Source: Pseudomonadota bacterium (GTDB lineage Bacteria; Pseudomonadota; Alphaproteobacteria; Micropepsales; Micropepsaceae). From it: a stretch of DNA of 64,000 nucleotides. A model generated the notes under the pieces. It made no database searches, was not told where the DNA came from, and worked only from the letters and a program-made list of their open reading frames with translations. Made by a program: the position numbers and the translations under genes. Positions 15,801-25,387 of the stretch are shown here, in pieces (position 1 is the stretch's first letter; every line of letters begins with the position of its first letter). The stretch spans positions 1 to 64,000 of the forward strand of contig JAJZDZ010000002.1 of the NCBI GenBank assembly GCA_021851325.1. The letters are read 5' to 3'.

Positions 15801-17045
15801 GCCATCGCCCAGGAGAGCGGAGAGCTGAGGCGGCAAGCGCGCAGCCGTGGCTGCGCCGGCAAGCTGCAGCGAGAGTGTGCCATCGGTTTGACGTTCGCCA
15901 TCGAACTTCGCCTTGAGCTGGGTGATCAAAGCGTTCGCCGCACCGATGTTCTTCAGTGTCGCCCTGGCCTGCATACGCGGTGCAGCTTCGCTGCCAGCGA
16001 GAACCATCCCAAGCTCAAGATGACCGATCCGCAGGCCTGCCAGACTGTGCGCTACGCTGCTGTGAAGTGTGACGTGACCGTATAGCCCACCCTTTGCGTT
16101 TGCTCCCAGTTCGCCCATGGCGGCGAAGCCACCCCATGTCAGCGTTAGGAGATGCACCAGAACACCGCGCTGGGCGCTATAGGAAACCCACGCGGATACC
16201 TTACCGTTGGAGGTTGACGCAAATCCGGGCAGCCTGTCTGGGGCGAGGTCAAAGTCGCCGACAATCTGGGTCTTATCAGGCGCCTTGGCCTGGAACGTTA
16301 CGGCCACCCGCCCGATCTTCTCCGCGCGCAGCGTGAGGCCACCATTGAGTGCAGGAAGCGCGCCCGTCAGATCGAGCGAAAGCTGCGTGGCACCAACGCG
16401 CTTCAGACCAGAAAGCTGCGAAAGCAGCATGCCGTCATCATGGGCAGCGGCACGCAGCGAAATCTTTCCCGTGGCCTTGGCATAGCGACTGCGTAGGATA
16501 AATTCTCCCTTACGGGGATGACAGCGTGCAAGTTTCAGATCGGTTGTGAAGCCAGCAGGCCCGATGTCTGCGGTACCTGCAAGGCCGACACAGGCCGCCG
16601 GAGTTTTGAATGCGGCAAGCACAAGATGCGCAATGTCGAGATGTGCCAGAGAGATTCGCGTGCGCGGCAGAAAGCTCTGTGAGCGGCTCTTTCCACCTTT
16701 GGGAAAGCGAGTAAGTTTGGCGTCGCTCAAGGTCAGATTTTGAATACTGACCTGGTTGGAGAGGAGCGCCATGACATCCCACGAAAGTGCGAATTTTTGG
16801 GCCACGAAGAAGGTGCCCTGCTGGTCGGCAACCGCCAGATTGTCGCAGCTGAAGGTACTGAAAAGGCTTCCATTCAGTCGCGAGCAGGAAATCTCATAGC
16901 CGCTCACACGCCCGGCCAGCCACAGGACAGGACCGTTCAATAGTCCTACTTCAAGTGCTGCAACCAGGATCAGCAGCAGGGCGAAGGCTCCGCTGCCGCC
17001 CAACACTATCCATTTTCGCCAGCCTGTGCGCCATTGCTCCCACAT
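12876..17045 (-). CDS. tamB: Translocation and assembly module protein TamB
   Basis: A 1389-residue AsmA-like/DUF490 protein. One N-terminal signal-anchor helix (residues about 12-35, WIVLGGSGAFALLLILVAAL) is followed by a very long beta-rich periplasmic region. TamB spans the periplasm and, with TamA, helps assemble outer-membrane proteins and is implicated in phospholipid transport. The C-terminal DUF490 domain contains GTIGHPAFRGRLQVMNG, then KSEILSNLLFG and a run of seven glycines, and it ends in an aromatic residue (VDWLWRY). Its ATG overlaps the tamA stop (ATGA), confirming an operon. Length is typical for alphaproteobacteria. Confidence 0.93.
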   Translation of the reverse strand: MWEQWRTGWRKWIVLGGSGAFALLLILVAALEVGLLNGPVLWLAGRVSGYEISCSRLNGSLFSTFSCDNLAVADQQGTFFVAQKFALSWDVMALLSNQVSIQNLTLSDAKLTRFPKGGKSRSQSFLPRTRISLAHLDIAHLVLAAFKTPAACVGLAGTADIGPAGFTTDLKLARCHPRKGEFILRSRYAKATGKISLRAAAHDDGMLLSQLSGLKRVGATQLSLDLTGALPALNGGLTLRAEKIGRVAVTFQAKAPDKTQIVGDFDLAPDRLPGFASTSNGKVSAWVSYSAQRGVLVHLLTLTWGGFAAMGELGANAKGGLYGHVTLHSSVAHSLAGLRIGHLELGMVLAGSEAAPRMQARATLKNIGAANALITQLKAKFDGERQTDGTLSLQLAGAATAARLPPQLSALLGDGFSFGAQLQRPAHGQFRLKANLKGHAAEAKLTAALGQTQGSGILNLHVPDLFKANAGFGGSVIASLKLTNLTLGGTLEGAFDVTGRAITAKGLGLALGRSPRLTGRLAVHGKGYELTDLRLHLAALSASGALSVSTTGALRGHVAVAHGELAPFASVLGSPLAGSFALEARASGSIKAPVLALDISAPKLLLGDNLMREVRLGLHATLAQNSQARLHVAARTAIGPVALASTLAVHQQGWTLAVSQGVLGPARLAGMLARDHGVYSGRLRLSGDLLAPAGLLLGQPATGAGTILVQGRGHELQLRARLDHITVSSLAQARLSAMASLHDLSGPVDFTVQLRQGTNDLQARAQARLTPFVLRLAELQGQWSAIHFGLKAPTSLQLGQGQFQLARTSVSISGGVLELAAHGGANQLLAEAKLTSLPVSPFAGILKLHHANGTLDGALKVALTQASTTAHLVLLGHDIVLSSAAKPAEPAAFAFEADWNGKVLTAAGRINGFSPAPATINLELPLTRPARSFVPELATSGTISGQLLVRNLDVGHLSALLPLAEESAKGLVTADLNLDGDMAQPRIHGSLVITKGSFSDLRTGTRLTNLDAKLVADHGEQADVQLTANDGGSGTIKLNGRLSRSVAQPGTPGSVTGALTVALNDAELIREDLIHGALSGTLNVNLPASGPALISGKLRSDTVRIDLGAAIPPSIPTINVRYAGQPPGPTTSLRPHPTTAPTPEMFSTARLAIAVDIPNRLYIAGRGLNSEWDGHLDIAGTIGHPAFRGRLQVMNGSADVIGKSFTVQSGVVHISNALPGNADVNVTAQHTSSTLTVTLTIKGPATDPKINWSSVPALPKSEILSNLLFGSGTPQLSLGQAFQLAQMSGALSSLGLGGGGGGGLLGFARNLTGLDVLNVTGPDTAQGTGASVTAGKYIGGKIYVGVTQGASSSASSAEVRITVAPHVTVTGTVGANNANSLGVDWLWRY

Positions 17046-18808
17046 CAGAAGGCCTGCCCAAGACTAATATAGAGCTGGATTGGCGCATCACCTGGTCCGG
17101 GATTAAGTGGCGTACCGATATCGAGCCGCAATGGACCGAAGCTCGTGAAATAGCGCAAGCCCATCCCCGCACCAACCCGCGGGCTGGCGCTGTTGGCAAA
17201 ATAGGGGCTGGTTGACACCATTCCTGCATCCACGAAGCCGACGATGCCGATATTCTGCCAGGCGCGATACCGTAGCTCGAAGCTAGTTTCAGCGAGCGAC
17301 CGGCCACCGATGAGAATACCCTTGGCGTTGCGCGGCGAGACATGCTGATAGGCATAGCCGCGCACGGACCCGCCACCACCTGCATAGAAACGCAGGTAGG
17401 GTGGAATGGAAAATTCCGGAGCAAAGAGAATGGTTCCGAGCTTGACCCGCGCCGCCGCGATCAACTTGTCATTGAGCGGCTGATAGGTGGACGCCTGGGT
17501 TTTGAGGATGACAAACGCGGTGCGGGTGACCTGAGTGCCGCCAACGGGCATGACCGACATATCAAACCGCGCACCATGACTGGGATTGAGCAGCGAGCCT
17601 GTGGAATCGTAAGCGGCCTCAACCGCCAGTGACGCCAGCAGGCTTCCCGTCGAGACTCCTCCCTGGTTCACCGTTGCAGCCTGAAATCCGAGGCTCGCCT
17701 TGCCGCTCCAGTCCCCTCCCAGAGGCGTTGAAATCTGCGATAACTGACGGATGCCACTGAGCGTATAGGCGTCGGTGGTGTCATGCGCTGTCGTCGCCGA
17801 AAAGACCAAGGTCTGGTCGAGGCCCGGCTGATCAGGCAATGTCAGTGAGGCGCTCAGCAATTGACCAAGGGTTCCGCCTTGGGCCATCAGCTTTAGGGAT
17901 TCCGCATCACCCCACAAATTGCGGTCCTCCCAGCCGATCAGAGCCCCTGGCCCCGTATCGGTCGCGTATTTGGCTCCCAGTTGAATGGTGTGATGAGGCA
18001 TTTCATGCACATCGACAGTGATCGGTGTCTGCCCCGAAGATCCCATCGCCTTGACGTTCGGCTGAACGAGGATTGAGTCAAATAGGTCGAGATTGGACAG
18101 TGTCGTGCGGTATTTGTGTACCAGACGGGCATCATAGGTCGCGCCTGGCTTCCAGGGTACAATGCGCCGGAGAAACGCCGGGCGGGTGCGCGCGGTACCG
18201 GTAACCGTAATCTTGCCGAAAGTACCAACCGGTCCGGGATCCACCTGGAAATCAAGTGCCATACCGGCATTGGCGCGATTTACAACAGCCTGGCGCGCAA
18301 CAATCCGGGCCGCAGGGCGCCCTTCGCTGTGCAATCTGAGAATAAGCGCTGACGTTGCTGCGAGGATGGGCGCTGCCCTGGCCGCCTGACCAAGCTTCAA
18401 GCCGATCTGTGTACAGGATTCTGGCGCCGAGGCTGGAGGCTTGGTGGTATAGCTGATTTCACAGCGACGCAGAGTGAAGAGAGGTCCAGGCTTGGCGATG
18501 ATCGTGACCTGGGCGGGTCGGGCGTCTGCCTTGATCCTCGCGGTTACCTCTGCACCGTAATAGCCATTGGAACGCATCACTTTGTGGAAGGTGTCCAGAT
18601 CATTGTCCACGCGCTGTTCCAGCCCAGCGTAGCCTGGAGGTGGATGGCTCTGATCCTGGAACAGCCGCGAGACCTGTCGGAACTGGCTGTTCAAAGCATC
18701 GCTTCCGCCTGTGATACGGACCTGGTAATCGAGCGTACCGCCTCCAGCTCGCGCCAGCGATGTTGCGAGGAGCCCCAGAGCGCTCAGGAGCGCAGCTGTG
18801 CGGGCCAT
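17045..18808 (-). CDS. tamA: Outer-membrane assembly protein TamA (Omp85 family)
   Basis: A 587-residue Omp85-family protein from the ATG at 18808, chosen because it begins a good signal peptide (MARTAALLSALGLLATSLARA); an ATG at 18859 would add a 17-residue leader. POTRA-like repeats occupy the first half, for example GYYGAEVTARIKADARPAQV and FGKITVTGTARTRPAFLRRI. A C-terminal 16-stranded barrel follows, with GGGGSVRGYAYQHVSPRN, the Omp85 VRGY motif, and a terminal phenylalanine (SLGQAF). It overlaps tamB by the ATGA junction. Product is placed in the outer membrane. Confidence 0.93.
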   Translation of the reverse strand: MARTAALLSALGLLATSLARAGGGTLDYQVRITGGSDALNSQFRQVSRLFQDQSHPPPGYAGLEQRVDNDLDTFHKVMRSNGYYGAEVTARIKADARPAQVTIIAKPGPLFTLRRCEISYTTKPPASAPESCTQIGLKLGQAARAAPILAATSALILRLHSEGRPAARIVARQAVVNRANAGMALDFQVDPGPVGTFGKITVTGTARTRPAFLRRIVPWKPGATYDARLVHKYRTTLSNLDLFDSILVQPNVKAMGSSGQTPITVDVHEMPHHTIQLGAKYATDTGPGALIGWEDRNLWGDAESLKLMAQGGTLGQLLSASLTLPDQPGLDQTLVFSATTAHDTTDAYTLSGIRQLSQISTPLGGDWSGKASLGFQAATVNQGGVSTGSLLASLAVEAAYDSTGSLLNPSHGARFDMSVMPVGGTQVTRTAFVILKTQASTYQPLNDKLIAAARVKLGTILFAPEFSIPPYLRFYAGGGGSVRGYAYQHVSPRNAKGILIGGRSLAETSFELRYRAWQNIGIVGFVDAGMVSTSPYFANSASPRVGAGMGLRYFTSFGPLRLDIGTPLNPGPGDAPIQLYISLGQAF

Positions 18809-19191
18809 GCTCAGGATCCGGACAAGAAGCGGCTGACATTTCCACATCGACGACAACAAAACGCATTAAGCCACCAATAGGAACCCTTGACTTGTATAAA
18901 AATTGTCGCGTCGAAATCAGGTACGCATGCGCACGAGCCGCCAGATATGCCAAAGGTGTGAGCGCGTGGCGCCGGGCGCGATTGGTGCGCGTGTGATCAT
19001 GATGTGTGCTTAAGGTCAGATCCCTGCGCAGGCAGTGACAACCGGATGGACGAGGACTTGCTGTCCGCACCCTCGCTGACCAACATGCTGGCAGCTATAG
19101 CGTCCGCCGAGGACCGCACAGGTCGGCTCAGTCGCGCTGCGTGACCCCAGCGCGGGGATGTAGACCTGCCAAACAGCCGGCAACTGGGCTC
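18809..19191. other. Intergenic region upstream of tamA and downstream of metC
   Basis: No supported gene. Both flanking genes are on the minus strand, so it should hold the metC terminator and the tamA promoter, but I cannot pick a convincing example of either. An AT-rich patch near 18885-18910 breaks the GC-rich background. Confidence 0.5.
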
Positions 19192-20337
19192 TCATCCGCC
19201 CTTAAGCGCCTGTTCGAGATCGGCAATGAGGTCTTCAGCCGCCTCAATCCCTACCGAAAGGCGCAAGAGGTCCATCGGACAGGGGGACTCCGCTCCTTCC
19301 ACCGAGCCGCGATGCTCGATGAGGCTCTCAACCCCACCCAGCGAGGTAGCTCGCTTCCAGAGCTTCACGGCAGCCGCGGCCCTAATCGCGGCCCTCTCTC
19401 CGCCCTTGATCCGGATTGAAAGCATCCCACCGAAGCCACCCTGCATCTGCCTCGCAGCAAGTTCATGATCAGGCCGATGGGCAAGACCAGGATATAGAAC
19501 CTCTGCCACATGCGGGTTCTCCTGCATCGCTAGTGCAATTTTCATTGCATTGGCGCAGGCGACCTGAACCCGAACAAAGAGCGTCCGCATACCGCGCGTC
19601 AGGAGATAGGCTTCAAATGGACCAAGAACACTGCCGAGCCTGACGCGAAGACTGCAGATCCGCTGCCAGTAATCGTCGCTCTCTCTGACCACCAGCGCGC
19701 CAGCGATGACATCACTATGGCCATTGAGATATTTGGTCGCCGAGTGCATGACGATGTCGGCACCCAGGATCAGCGGGCGGGTCAGCACCGGGGTCGCGCA
19801 GGTAGAGTCAACGGCGACCCTTGCACCGGCACCATGGGCAAGCTCGGCGACGGCAGCAATATCGGTGATATGCCATAACGGGTTGGAAGGTGTTTCAATC
19901 CAGACGAGCTTCGTTCGTCCAGGCTGCAGGATCGCCCTTACGGCATCAAGGTTGCTCATGTCGACGCTGTCGACAACAAGGCCCCATTCTTGCGCGTAGC
20001 TCTTGAGCCAGGCCCGCAAGGACCAGTACATCACCTCGGGAATGACAACGTGATCGCCTGGACGCAAAGCCAGAAAACAGCTGGTGGCCGCCGCCATGCC
20101 CGATGAGAAAATCAGCGCCTCTGCGCCCTGCTCCAGGGCTGCGAGCAGAGCCTGAGGCTGATCGAAGCCGGGATTATCTGCACGGGCATACTGCCGGCCC
20201 CGGCGATAGAGATTGTCCGCATCGCGCAGATAGGTGGTGGAGGGATGCAGGGGCTTTACCACGGCACCGGTCTCGGCATCGGTCCAGCCCAATGCCTGGG
20301 CTGCCTGCGTCTGCGGTGTCCAATCGTCATCACCCAT
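19192..20337 (-). CDS. metC: Cystathionine beta-lyase, PLP-dependent
   Basis: A 381-residue Cys/Met-metabolism PLP enzyme. It cleaves cystathionine to homocysteine, pyruvate and ammonia in methionine synthesis. The PLP lysine is K202 in HSATKYLNGHSDV; IETPSNPL and VDSTCATPV are the usual cofactor-pocket motifs. The start at 20337 (MGDDDW) is preferred over the ATG six codons upstream because a GGAG lies nine bases before it. The gene stands alone, with tamA downstream. The beta-lyase assignment over gamma-lyase/synthase rests on overall resemblance and is less sure than the family. Confidence 0.87.
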   Translation of the reverse strand: MGDDDWTPQTQAAQALGWTDAETGAVVKPLHPSTTYLRDADNLYRRGRQYARADNPGFDQPQALLAALEQGAEALIFSSGMAAATSCFLALRPGDHVVIPEVMYWSLRAWLKSYAQEWGLVVDSVDMSNLDAVRAILQPGRTKLVWIETPSNPLWHITDIAAVAELAHGAGARVAVDSTCATPVLTRPLILGADIVMHSATKYLNGHSDVIAGALVVRESDDYWQRICSLRVRLGSVLGPFEAYLLTRGMRTLFVRVQVACANAMKIALAMQENPHVAEVLYPGLAHRPDHELAARQMQGGFGGMLSIRIKGGERAAIRAAAAVKLWKRATSLGGVESLIEHRGSVEGAESPCPMDLLRLSVGIEAAEDLIADLEQALKGG

Positions 20338-20688
20338 GATCTCGTGCTCCTTCAATCGCCGGTCCGGCTTTCCACACGGTGTATGCGGGCGCGCGGGTCA
20401 CTCGACCCCTCCTCTGATCCGCCGTTGAAGGATACAAATCAGCCAGGATCGTGCGCCGGCACCCTGCCATAGGCTCCCAGGGCAAAGCACGGAATAGCAA
20501 TGCTTGCATGGCCAAATGGGGCCCGTCCACTGCGAGCGGACTGAAGATAGGCTCCGAAGAGACACCGCGCCTGGTAGAAAACTGTCCGTTGCGGCACGCC
20601 CCCGCTTGCGCCACGGCTTCCTTCCTGCCCCATCCCTCGCGATATTGCAGGTGCCCTGCAGCAGGGGATCGGGCATGACAGCTTGGCT
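20338..20688. other. Intergenic region without a recognisable gene
   Basis: Lies between two minus-strand genes. Open frames on both strands give low-complexity, Arg/Ser/Pro-rich translations. A small hairpin (CCCTG at 20654-20658, CAGGG at 20662-20666) just past the host-attachment gene is a weak terminator candidate. Nothing else stands out. Confidence 0.5.
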
Positions 20689-21168
20689 TCAGTCCTGGCG
20701 CAGCTCGACCAGTTCTGGTGCGATGTGCGTCCACAGCTGATCGCGGTCCAGCTTGACCAGGTCCTTGCCAATCTCGCGCCAGAACGTCTGGCTCAGCTTC
20801 TGCCCGGCCAGCACGCGAATTTCACCGATTGTCCGCTGTGGTGCCACGATCGCCAAACGGACAAACTCGTGGGCTTCATGGGCGGACTGCAGGCGCTCAA
20901 CAACCTTCCGGACAAAATCATGCTTTTCCAGCTTGTGCGGATCGTGTTCGGTGTCAAACGTATCCTGCTGATGGTGACTACCACCTCTGCGGTAACGCCC
21001 AGGCTGATCACTGCGCACATCGCGCGCGTGCGCATGCAGGTGGGAATAAAGTGGCGTAGCCACCTCCGCGATATGCCCCTGTCCGTTCTCATCGCTTTCT
21101 AATCGCCAGAAATTGGCGCGCGAGGAATCCATCACCACAATCCAGGTGGCAGGAAGAGGACGGTGCAT
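20689..21168 (-). CDS. Host attachment family protein
   Basis: A 159-residue protein of the 'protein required for attachment to host cells' family. The family opens with a TWIVVxDSSRAxF stretch, seen here as TWIVVMDSSRANFW, and contains the later pattern FVRLAIVAPQRTIGEIR, seen around residues 100-120, with a Lys/Glu C-terminal helix ending in LRQD. The name comes from an Agrobacterium attachment locus; the fold resembles release-factor-1-like (eRF1/baeRF) proteins, and the biochemical role is unknown. No signal peptide is seen, so it is probably cytoplasmic. Flanking genes give no operon context. Confidence 0.8.
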   Translation of the reverse strand: MHRPLPATWIVVMDSSRANFWRLESDENGQGHIAEVATPLYSHLHAHARDVRSDQPGRYRRGGSHHQQDTFDTEHDPHKLEKHDFVRKVVERLQSAHEAHEFVRLAIVAPQRTIGEIRVLAGQKLSQTFWREIGKDLVKLDRDQLWTHIAPELVELRQD

Positions 21169-21278
21169 CTGCAGCCTCCGATACTCAGTCGCCCGCGTCC
21201 AGTTACGAGGGCACCCTTTTCCTAACGCCAGAACCTCGCACAGGTGTTGATCTGGCGCAGCGCCCTGAAAACCGGCGC

Positions 21279-23402
21279 TCAGCTGCGTGCAACCTGGACC
21301 GCCAACAGAATTGCGCGGGTAAGCTCGGATGCATCCAGCGCCGGCCAGTCCTGGCCGATCCGCCGGCGCCAGTTGGGATAGGTATCGGTGGTCCCCGGCA
21401 TGTTGATCTGGGCCACTTCGCCAGCCAGATCGTCAAGCTGGACCATCATAAGACGGCTGGGCGCAGTACCCAGGAATTGATGCAACGCCGCAGCCAGCGC
21501 CACTGACAGGTGGGTCGCGACTTCGGGCACAGCCTCCGGCAGCAGACCGGCCTCCAAGAGCGCAGCAAGGAGTGCCGCTTTGGCGCGACGGCGCTCGCGC
21601 TGGGCGGCGAGGCGCTCCTCCTCATCGACGAACTGCCCGGCCCGTTCCCGGTCAGCGATATCGTGTTCCTCCCAAAACCCCCGCAATGTCGGCAGATCGT
21701 GGGTCGAAACGCAGGCGGTCGCATTCTGGGGATAGTCTCTTGGCGGCTTGTAGCGTCCACCCTCTTCTTCGAAATAGAGAACACGATAGGAAAACATGTT
21801 CTGTTCTCCCATAGCCTCGCGAAACCCTTGCGGCACCGTGCCCAGATCTTCACCAATGATCAGACAGCGGTTGCGCACGCTTTCCAGCGCCACAATCGCC
21901 GCAAGATCGGAGAACGGATAGGCTAGGTAGGTACCTGCGCCGGGCGGCAGACCGCGGGGAATCCAGTAGAGGCGCTCCAGCTCCATTGCGTGATCGATGC
22001 GCAAGGCTCCGAAGTGACGCATATTGGCGCGCAGTACGGCGATCACGTCGCGATAGGCATCGCGCCGTAACGCCCGCGGGTTCATCGGCACTACGCCCCA
22101 TTCCTGTCCGTGCTCAGCCAGAGGGTCAGGCGGCGCACCGATGCGCGCATCGCTAGCAAAGAGGTGCTGGGCACCCCAGACATCAGCGCCGTCGGGAGCG
22201 GACGACACAGCCATATCACCATAGATGCCAACCGCCATGCTCCCGGCCTGGTCCGCCGCAGACCCAAGTTGCTGTTCGCACAGCCACTGCAGGTACATGT
22301 GAAAATCGAGTCGTTCAGACTGCTGGCGACAGTACGCATCACACGCGGCCGTGTCCGGGGCGCGATAGGGCTCCGGCCACCGTGTCCAGTCACAGCTCGC
22401 AAACTGCTCGCACAGGGCAGCATGCAGCGCAAAGCGTCGCAGGGCTTCTCCACGCTGCTCAACAAAAGCGTTATAGGCTTTTATGCGCCCATGATCAGGA
22501 TCATGCTGCTGCAAGGCACGGAAGGCAGCGTAAAGCATCGTGAAGGCCGTGTTCTTCGCATGGCTGACCCTCTCATAGTCGACCAGTGCGGCGTCAGCGG
22601 CGGATGCTTTGGAGGCCATCAACACTGTGAGCCCGTCGCAGGCCGCAAACTCCTCGACCTGCGTCAGATCAAGGTAGAGCGGGTTGAGAAACTGCCGGCT
22701 GCTAGGCGAATAGGGACTGGCGAGGTTGGGCTGGGTCGGAAACAGGCTGTGAAGAGGATTAATTCCAACTGCCGCAGCGCCCTGGCGTTGCGACCAGCGG
22801 ATCAGGTCCTTGAGGTCGGTGAAGTCCCCCATACCCAGATTGCCAGGCCGACGCAGGGCATAAAGCGGGGCACTAATGCCAAATACCCGCTGCCGCTCCA
22901 GAACCGGAGGCAGATAACAGCGTTCCGGAGCGACAATAAGTACGGTCTGCTCCCGTCCGTCATCATCTTCACGGATCAAGCGGTGATAGCCATACGGCAG
23001 CGGCGGAAGCGTCAGCATGAAGCGATGATAGCCGCGCCCATCCAGGTAACAGCCGTCTGCCGTCGCATCCAGCTGCGGATGCCATGGGCGGATCTCTTCC
23101 CCTTCTGGCTGCAGCCAAAAGCCGCCGGCGGACTTGCCATCCGCCACCACCACCGGGAGCGAAGCGCTCTGGCCGTGGCGTATAACAGCCACCGGTGGCA
23201 GCTTCTCACGCCAGGGTTCCTCCTCCAGCTGACGCAGGCTCATAGCGATCTCAGCCGGGGTCTTTGCGGCAATCCCCAGAGCTGCCAGGACCGCCTGTGC
23301 GGTTTCGCGGCTGGTGGCATGGCGATGGCCACGTACATCCCAGTAATCGTCGAAGATTCCGGCCTTTCTGCTCAGACGAAATAAAAGATCGTCCTGGGTC
23401 AT
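21279..23402 (-). CDS. malQ: 4-alpha-glucanotransferase (amylomaltase, GH77)
   Basis: A 707-residue GH77 enzyme that transfers alpha-1,4-glucan segments between maltodextrins, working in glycogen breakdown. Catalytic motifs are visible in order: LRIDHAMELERLYWIPRG with the nucleophile Asp, IIGEDLGTVP with the acid/base Glu, and STHDLPTLRGFW with the third carboxylate. An N-terminal domain of about 150 residues matches the long bacterial MalQ type. The start overlaps the glgX stop by four bases (ATGA), so the two are probably cotranscribed and coupled. Confidence 0.94.
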   Translation of the reverse strand: MTQDDLLFRLSRKAGIFDDYWDVRGHRHATSRETAQAVLAALGIAAKTPAEIAMSLRQLEEEPWREKLPPVAVIRHGQSASLPVVVADGKSAGGFWLQPEGEEIRPWHPQLDATADGCYLDGRGYHRFMLTLPPLPYGYHRLIREDDDGREQTVLIVAPERCYLPPVLERQRVFGISAPLYALRRPGNLGMGDFTDLKDLIRWSQRQGAAAVGINPLHSLFPTQPNLASPYSPSSRQFLNPLYLDLTQVEEFAACDGLTVLMASKASAADAALVDYERVSHAKNTAFTMLYAAFRALQQHDPDHGRIKAYNAFVEQRGEALRRFALHAALCEQFASCDWTRWPEPYRAPDTAACDAYCRQQSERLDFHMYLQWLCEQQLGSAADQAGSMAVGIYGDMAVSSAPDGADVWGAQHLFASDARIGAPPDPLAEHGQEWGVVPMNPRALRRDAYRDVIAVLRANMRHFGALRIDHAMELERLYWIPRGLPPGAGTYLAYPFSDLAAIVALESVRNRCLIIGEDLGTVPQGFREAMGEQNMFSYRVLYFEEEGGRYKPPRDYPQNATACVSTHDLPTLRGFWEEHDIADRERAGQFVDEEERLAAQRERRRAKAALLAALLEAGLLPEAVPEVATHLSVALAAALHQFLGTAPSRLMMVQLDDLAGEVAQINMPGTTDTYPNWRRRIGQDWPALDASELTRAILLAVQVARS

Positions 23403-25387
23403 TGGTTGCCTTGCAAGATCATGAGCGAGTTGGCTGGCGCCGTCACCTTGTCGCCGCCGCGAAACTTTTGGGCAGGCTGTGCTTGGGTACAGAGGATCTC
23501 AAGCCAGTCTCCGTCTGGAAGACAGAACTCCTGCGCGGCCAGCCCGCCGTGGAAGAGTATGAGAAAGCGTTCGCCGCCGGCCGCACGCAACATGGTGAGA
23601 CTGCAAAGCCTGACATCCTGCCAATCCGCAAGCTTCATCTCATGGCCGGCAGGCGCAAACCAGCGCGCTGGGGCGCCTTCGCCGCGCAGGGCGGGGTGGT
23701 TGCGGCGCAGCTGCGACAGGGTGGCGACAAAGTTGGACAGCTCGTCTTGCGCGAATGACCACGCAAGCCAGCTCACGGCATTGTCCTGGGCGTAGGCATT
23801 ATTGTTTCCGCCCTGGCTGTGCGCGAGCTCATCCCCCGCACGCAGCATCGGCGTACCCCGCGACACCATCAGCGTGGCGAGGAAGGCCTTCATCCGCGCC
23901 AACCGCAGCTGTGCGAGCGCAGGCTCCGTGCTCGGCCCTTCCGTGCCGCAATTGTCGCTGAAATTATCATCCGTGCCGTCCTCACCCCTTTCGCCATTGG
24001 CGGCATTGTGTTTGTGGCTGTAGGCGACGACATCAGCCAGGCTGAAGCCGTCATGGGAGGTCACAAAATTGAGACTGCGTGCCGCCTCTGAACCAAAAAG
24101 ATCCGAGGAGCCAGACACGCGGGTAGCCAGCTCACCCACCTGACCTCTATCACCACGCCAGAAACGGCGAACACAGTCGCGATAACGCCCGTTCCACTCC
24201 CTCCATGGTGCACCGAAAGCACCTGCCTGATAACCATCCGGCCCCGCGTCCCAGGGTTCCGCGATCAGCTGACAGGCGGCGAGGACAGGTTCCGCCTTGA
24301 TGGCGGTGAGCAAAGGGGCATCGCCACGAAACCGGCCGGCGCTGTCGCGGCCCAGGCTTACCGCAAGATCGAAACGGAAGCCTGCGATCCCCATCTGCAC
24401 CCAATGGCGCAGGCTCTCAAGAACCAGGCGGATGACGGCCGGATGCGCGGTGTTGAGCGTATTACGGCACCCGGTGAAGTCGGCATAGTACCGCGGGTCA
24501 GCGGCCAGCCGGTAGTAGGATGCATTATCCAGCCCGCGAAAGCTGATGGTCGGCCCCATCTCGTCATCTTCACCACTATGGTTGAAGACAACATCGAGAA
24601 TGACAGCGATGCCGGCGTCACGCAGTGCCGCCACGGTCTGCGGCAGCCCCTCTGCGCCAGCAGCCAGATAACGCGGTTCAACTGCGGCAAAGGCGATCGG
24701 ATTATATCCCCAGTAATCCGTGAGCCCGAAGGGCCTCAGCCTGCGGCTCGTCGCAGATGGCGCGATCGGCAGCAATTCGATGGCGTCGACCCCAAGCGCA
24801 CGCAGATGGCTGATAACCGCCTTGCTGCGCAACGCTTCCAGACGACCGCGCAGCGGTGCCGGCACATCAGGATGACGCATCGTCATGCCACGGACATGCA
24901 GCTCGTATATAAGGTCACGGTCAGAGGATCGACGCGGCGGCCTGACTGACGGCAATGGGTCAACCAGAGACTTGATCGCGAAGGCGCCATTGTCGCGCGT
25001 ATCAAAAGACAGATCCCCGCGTGGATCTCCGGGCGTGTAACCGCAATGACGGTCATCCCAGCACCAGGACCCGCTCAGCGCGTGCGCGGCCGGATCAATG
25101 AGCAGCTTCTGGGGGTTAAAGCGATGCCCCTCGCCCGGTGCATAAGGACCGTAAACACGAAAGCCATAAGCCAAGCCGGGACCCGCACCAGGAAGCCGTC
25201 CATGCCAGATATCTCCCGTACGTGCCGGCATATCGTAGCGGTGTTCACCTTCCTGATCGAAGATGCACAGCTGTACATTGCTGGCATGGGCCGAGAATAC
25301 CGCAAAGTTGACGCCTTCGGCATCGGCGCTGGCACCAAGGCGTTCGGCATTGCCCATTTCCAGGGCAGCTGCGCGCTGATTGGCCAT
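23399..25387 (-). CDS. glgX: Glycogen debranching enzyme GlgX (GH13)
   Basis: A 662-residue GH13 isoamylase-type enzyme that cleaves alpha-1,6 branches of glycogen. The N-terminal CBM48-like domain opens with GVNFAVFSAHASNVQLC. GH13 motifs follow: VVFNHSGE, GFRFDLAVSLGR with the nucleophile Asp, LIAEPWDAGPDGYQ with the acid Glu, and VTSHDGFSLADVV with the third Asp. The ATG at 25387 is chosen because GGAGG lies nine bases upstream; an ATG at 25429 would add a basic leader. It is first in a glgX-malQ operon and divergent from glgA. Confidence 0.94.
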   Translation of the reverse strand: MANQRAAALEMGNAERLGASADAEGVNFAVFSAHASNVQLCIFDQEGEHRYDMPARTGDIWHGRLPGAGPGLAYGFRVYGPYAPGEGHRFNPQKLLIDPAAHALSGSWCWDDRHCGYTPGDPRGDLSFDTRDNGAFAIKSLVDPLPSVRPPRRSSDRDLIYELHVRGMTMRHPDVPAPLRGRLEALRSKAVISHLRALGVDAIELLPIAPSATSRRLRPFGLTDYWGYNPIAFAAVEPRYLAAGAEGLPQTVAALRDAGIAVILDVVFNHSGEDDEMGPTISFRGLDNASYYRLAADPRYYADFTGCRNTLNTAHPAVIRLVLESLRHWVQMGIAGFRFDLAVSLGRDSAGRFRGDAPLLTAIKAEPVLAACQLIAEPWDAGPDGYQAGAFGAPWREWNGRYRDCVRRFWRGDRGQVGELATRVSGSSDLFGSEAARSLNFVTSHDGFSLADVVAYSHKHNAANGERGEDGTDDNFSDNCGTEGPSTEPALAQLRLARMKAFLATLMVSRGTPMLRAGDELAHSQGGNNNAYAQDNAVSWLAWSFAQDELSNFVATLSQLRRNHPALRGEGAPARWFAPAGHEMKLADWQDVRLCSLTMLRAAGGERFLILFHGGLAAQEFCLPDGDWLEILCTQAQPAQKFRGGDKVTAPANSLMILQGNQ

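Noticed and set aside
18887-18900. TTGACT followed by TATAAA on the plus strand
   Set aside because: The spacer is only two bases, so they cannot form a -35/-10 pair; the flanking genes are also on the minus strand.
22110-23384. 424-codon plus-strand open frame opposite malQ
   Set aside because: Antisense to malQ, whose catalytic motifs are intact; composition is random.
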